Below are positions 32,286-33,302 of a DNA stretch of 33,302 nt, piece by piece. A model generated the notes under the pieces. That model was not told the DNA's origin and made no database searches. It saw nothing but the letters and a program-made list of their open reading frames with translations. Position 1 is the first letter of the stretch. Each line of letters begins with the position of its first letter. The DNA comes from Pontiellaceae bacterium. GTDB taxonomy: Bacteria; Verrucomicrobiota; Kiritimatiellia; Kiritimatiellales; Pontiellaceae. The translations under genes and the position numbers were made by a program. The stretch is taken from positions 1-33,302 of the forward strand of contig JAFGVP010000015.1 of NCBI GenBank assembly GCA_016937945.1, written 5' to 3'.

Positions 32286-32749
32286 TCGACGGCCTCTCCA
32301 AACGTCTTCCAGCTGTCAAATCCGTCAATAAACAGCGTCAGGTTGGATACGCCCATGCTTTTCAGCTCGGCCGACAGCAGCAGCGCATCGTCGCATTCAC
32401 GATTACTGCAATAGACGACCAGCTCCTGATCGGAATCCGTCCACTCCATGATTTGCTCGAAGTGTTCATCCAGCGCTTCAAACGGAAGCGAAACCGCATC
32501 GGGAATATGCCCGGCGGTATAATCCGTTTCAGAGCGCGCATCGACAAAAAGAGCCTCCTCGTCGGCATGGAGCTTTTTAGCCCCCGAAAACGGAACCACA
32601 CGTATCCGCAGGTCTTTCGCTCGCGACTCAACCTGATGTGACCAGTCCTGTACCCACGGAATCTTTCGCGGATGAACCGTGTTGGCCAGCACCGCAAGAA
32701 AACCACTAACGAACAGAATCAATCCAATCTGTCTGATAGTGGTTTTCAT
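32282..32749 (-). CDS. Membrane-anchored rhodanese-domain protein
   Basis: A 155-aa protein: N-terminal anchor or signal ('IGLILFVSGFLAVLANTV', residues 8-25) and a rhodanese domain at about 60-155, with 'FVDARSETDYTAGHIPDAV' and the active loop starting at Cys114 ('YCSNREC'), plus a second Cys119. Rhodaneses carry a persulfide on the loop Cys; the anchor places it outside the cytoplasm. The partner gene encodes a MauE-like Cys protein, suggesting thiol or sulfur chemistry at the membrane. ATG 32749 is used although its ribosome site is poor; ATG 32779 has GAGGAA upstream but lies in a palindrome and would add ten polar residues before the anchor. Confidence 0.82.
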   Translation of the reverse strand: MKTTIRQIGLILFVSGFLAVLANTVHPRKIPWVQDWSHQVESRAKDLRIRVVPFSGAKKLHADEEALFVDARSETDYTAGHIPDAVSLPFEALDEHFEQIMEWTDSDQELVVYCSNRECDDALLLSAELKSMGVSNLTLFIDGFDSWKTFGEAVE

Positions 32750-32758
32750 TTGATGTAA

Positions 32759-32779
32759 ATGCGACGCAAGGCGTCGCAT
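32759..32779. repeat. Perfect 9-bp palindrome with 3-nt loop
   Basis: ATGCGACGC (32759-32767), AAG, GCGTCGCAT (32771-32779). It fills most of the gap between gyrA and the rhodanese gene. It may be a dispersed palindromic element or a transcription/translation control hairpin; no second copy is seen in the window. Confidence 0.7.
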
Positions 32780-32784
32780 CTATG

Positions 32785-33302
32785 CTATTCCTCGGCCGGG
32801 TTTTCCGGAGCCGCTTCTTCCGAAGAAACTTCCGCCTCCACAACCGGAGCTTCACCCGCGACCGTTTCCTGCGCTTCAGCACTCTCTTCTTCCGGCTCAA
32901 GAATAGCGGCGGAAACCAGCTTGTCGCCTTCCTTGAGGTTAAAGAGCCGAACGCCCTGGGTATTCCGACCGATCACGCGCAGATCGCTGGCACCGATGCA
33001 GATCATCTGTCCGCCTTCCGAAATAAGCATCAGGCGATGTTCATCCGTAACCGCATGAGCACTCACCACCTTGCCGTTACGCTCCGTGGTCTGAATGCTG
33101 ATGATGCCCTTGCCGCCGCGCGACTGCAGGCGATATTCATCGAAGCTCGTACGTTTACCGTACCCGTTTTCGGTGATGGCCATCATCGTGGCTTCATTGT
33201 TCACGATTTCAACGGTAACGACTTCATCGTCGCCTTCGAGCCGGACCCCGCGAACGCCGCGAGCCACGCGACCCATCGGACGGGCATCCTGCTCCCGGAA
33301 AC
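32785..33302 (-). CDS. gyrA: DNA gyrase subunit A, C-terminal part (5' end outside the window)
   Basis: The frame is open to the window edge; 172 codons of the C-terminal domain are present. Beta-pinwheel repeats are recognisable: 'GRVARGVRGVRL', 'ENGYGKRTSFDEYRLQSRGG' with 'KGI', 'LMLISEGGQMI' and 'VIGRNTQGVRLFNL'. This domain wraps DNA for negative supercoiling. The last 37 residues are a strongly acidic Glu/Ala-rich tail, as in E. coli GyrA, where such a tail tunes supercoiling. ParC is less likely because of the acidic tail and the repeat 'GRNTQGVRL', but the catalytic part and GyrA box are outside the window. Confidence 0.88.
   Translation of the reverse strand, partial: FREQDARPMGRVARGVRGVRLEGDDEVVTVEIVNNEATMMAITENGYGKRTSFDEYRLQSRGGKGIISIQTTERNGKVVSAHAVTDEHRLMLISEGGQMICIGASDLRVIGRNTQGVRLFNLKEGDKLVSAAILEPEEESAEAQETVAGEAPVVEAEVSSEEAAPENPAEE

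Noticed and set aside
1..33302. CRISPR arrays, tRNA or rRNA genes, insertion sequences, phage genes
   Set aside because: No regularly spaced direct repeats, no recognisable RNA gene, and no transposase, integrase or phage structural protein was seen.

Overview
The window looks like a stretch of chromosome from a PVC-superphylum bacterium, most likely Kiritimatiellota or a neighbouring Verrucomicrobia lineage. This rests on a PEP-CTERM protein, four SHD1-domain secreted paralogues, DUF4190/pseudopilin-like proteins, a MurA with Asp in place of the usual Cys, and moderately GC-rich Gram-negative-style genes with Shine-Dalgarno sites. The species assignment is inference. I see no tRNA, rRNA, insertion sequence, integrase or CRISPR array.

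Layout. 1-1008: the 3' end of a large extracellular FN3-like protein, closed by a bidirectional terminator. 1101-3557: divergent ilvC and its LysR regulator ilvY, with a palindromic T-N11-A operator between them. 3698-4714: PEP-CTERM protein. 4844-6606: nitrogen module amtB-glnK (minus strand) behind a good sigma-54 promoter; the PII protein lacks the classical uridylylation tyrosine. 6874-9150: ptsP (GAF plus enzyme I of the nitrogen PTS) with a near-consensus sigma-70 promoter. 9342-12659: a single 1105-aa chain joining 2-oxoacid dehydrogenase E1 alpha, E1 beta, a lipoyl domain and a complete KAS III (FabH-like) condensing enzyme, the most unusual gene here. 12692-18755: an accessory cluster of exported proteins, four SHD1 paralogues sharing an undescribed-looking C-terminal region, a Sel1/TPR protein and a small Ada-like Cys protein. 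19046-20114: two tandem DUF4190-pseudopilin chimeras preceded by a leader with long inverted repeats. 20147-22284: ptsN and a CPA2 cation/proton antiporter in one operon. 22556-22942: a STAS-like orphan. 22939-28596: a complete mrpA-G multisubunit Na+/H+ antiporter operon with overlapping genes. 28999-33302: HU, two tiny lipoproteins, murA, pyrophosphatase, a rhodanese/MauE pair and the C-terminal end of gyrA.

Together: nitrogen sensing and uptake (AmtB, PII, sigma-54 promoter), the nitrogen-PTS ends PtsP and PtsN (HPr is not in the window), monovalent cation homeostasis (CPA2 next to PtsN, Mrp), branched-chain amino acid synthesis (IlvC/IlvY) and possibly use of the corresponding 2-oxoacids for fatty-acid primers (E1-lipoyl-KAS III). 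The strongest candidates for something new are the E1-lipoyl-KAS III fusion, the SHD1 family with its shared C-terminal domain, and the DUF4190-pseudopilin chimeras.
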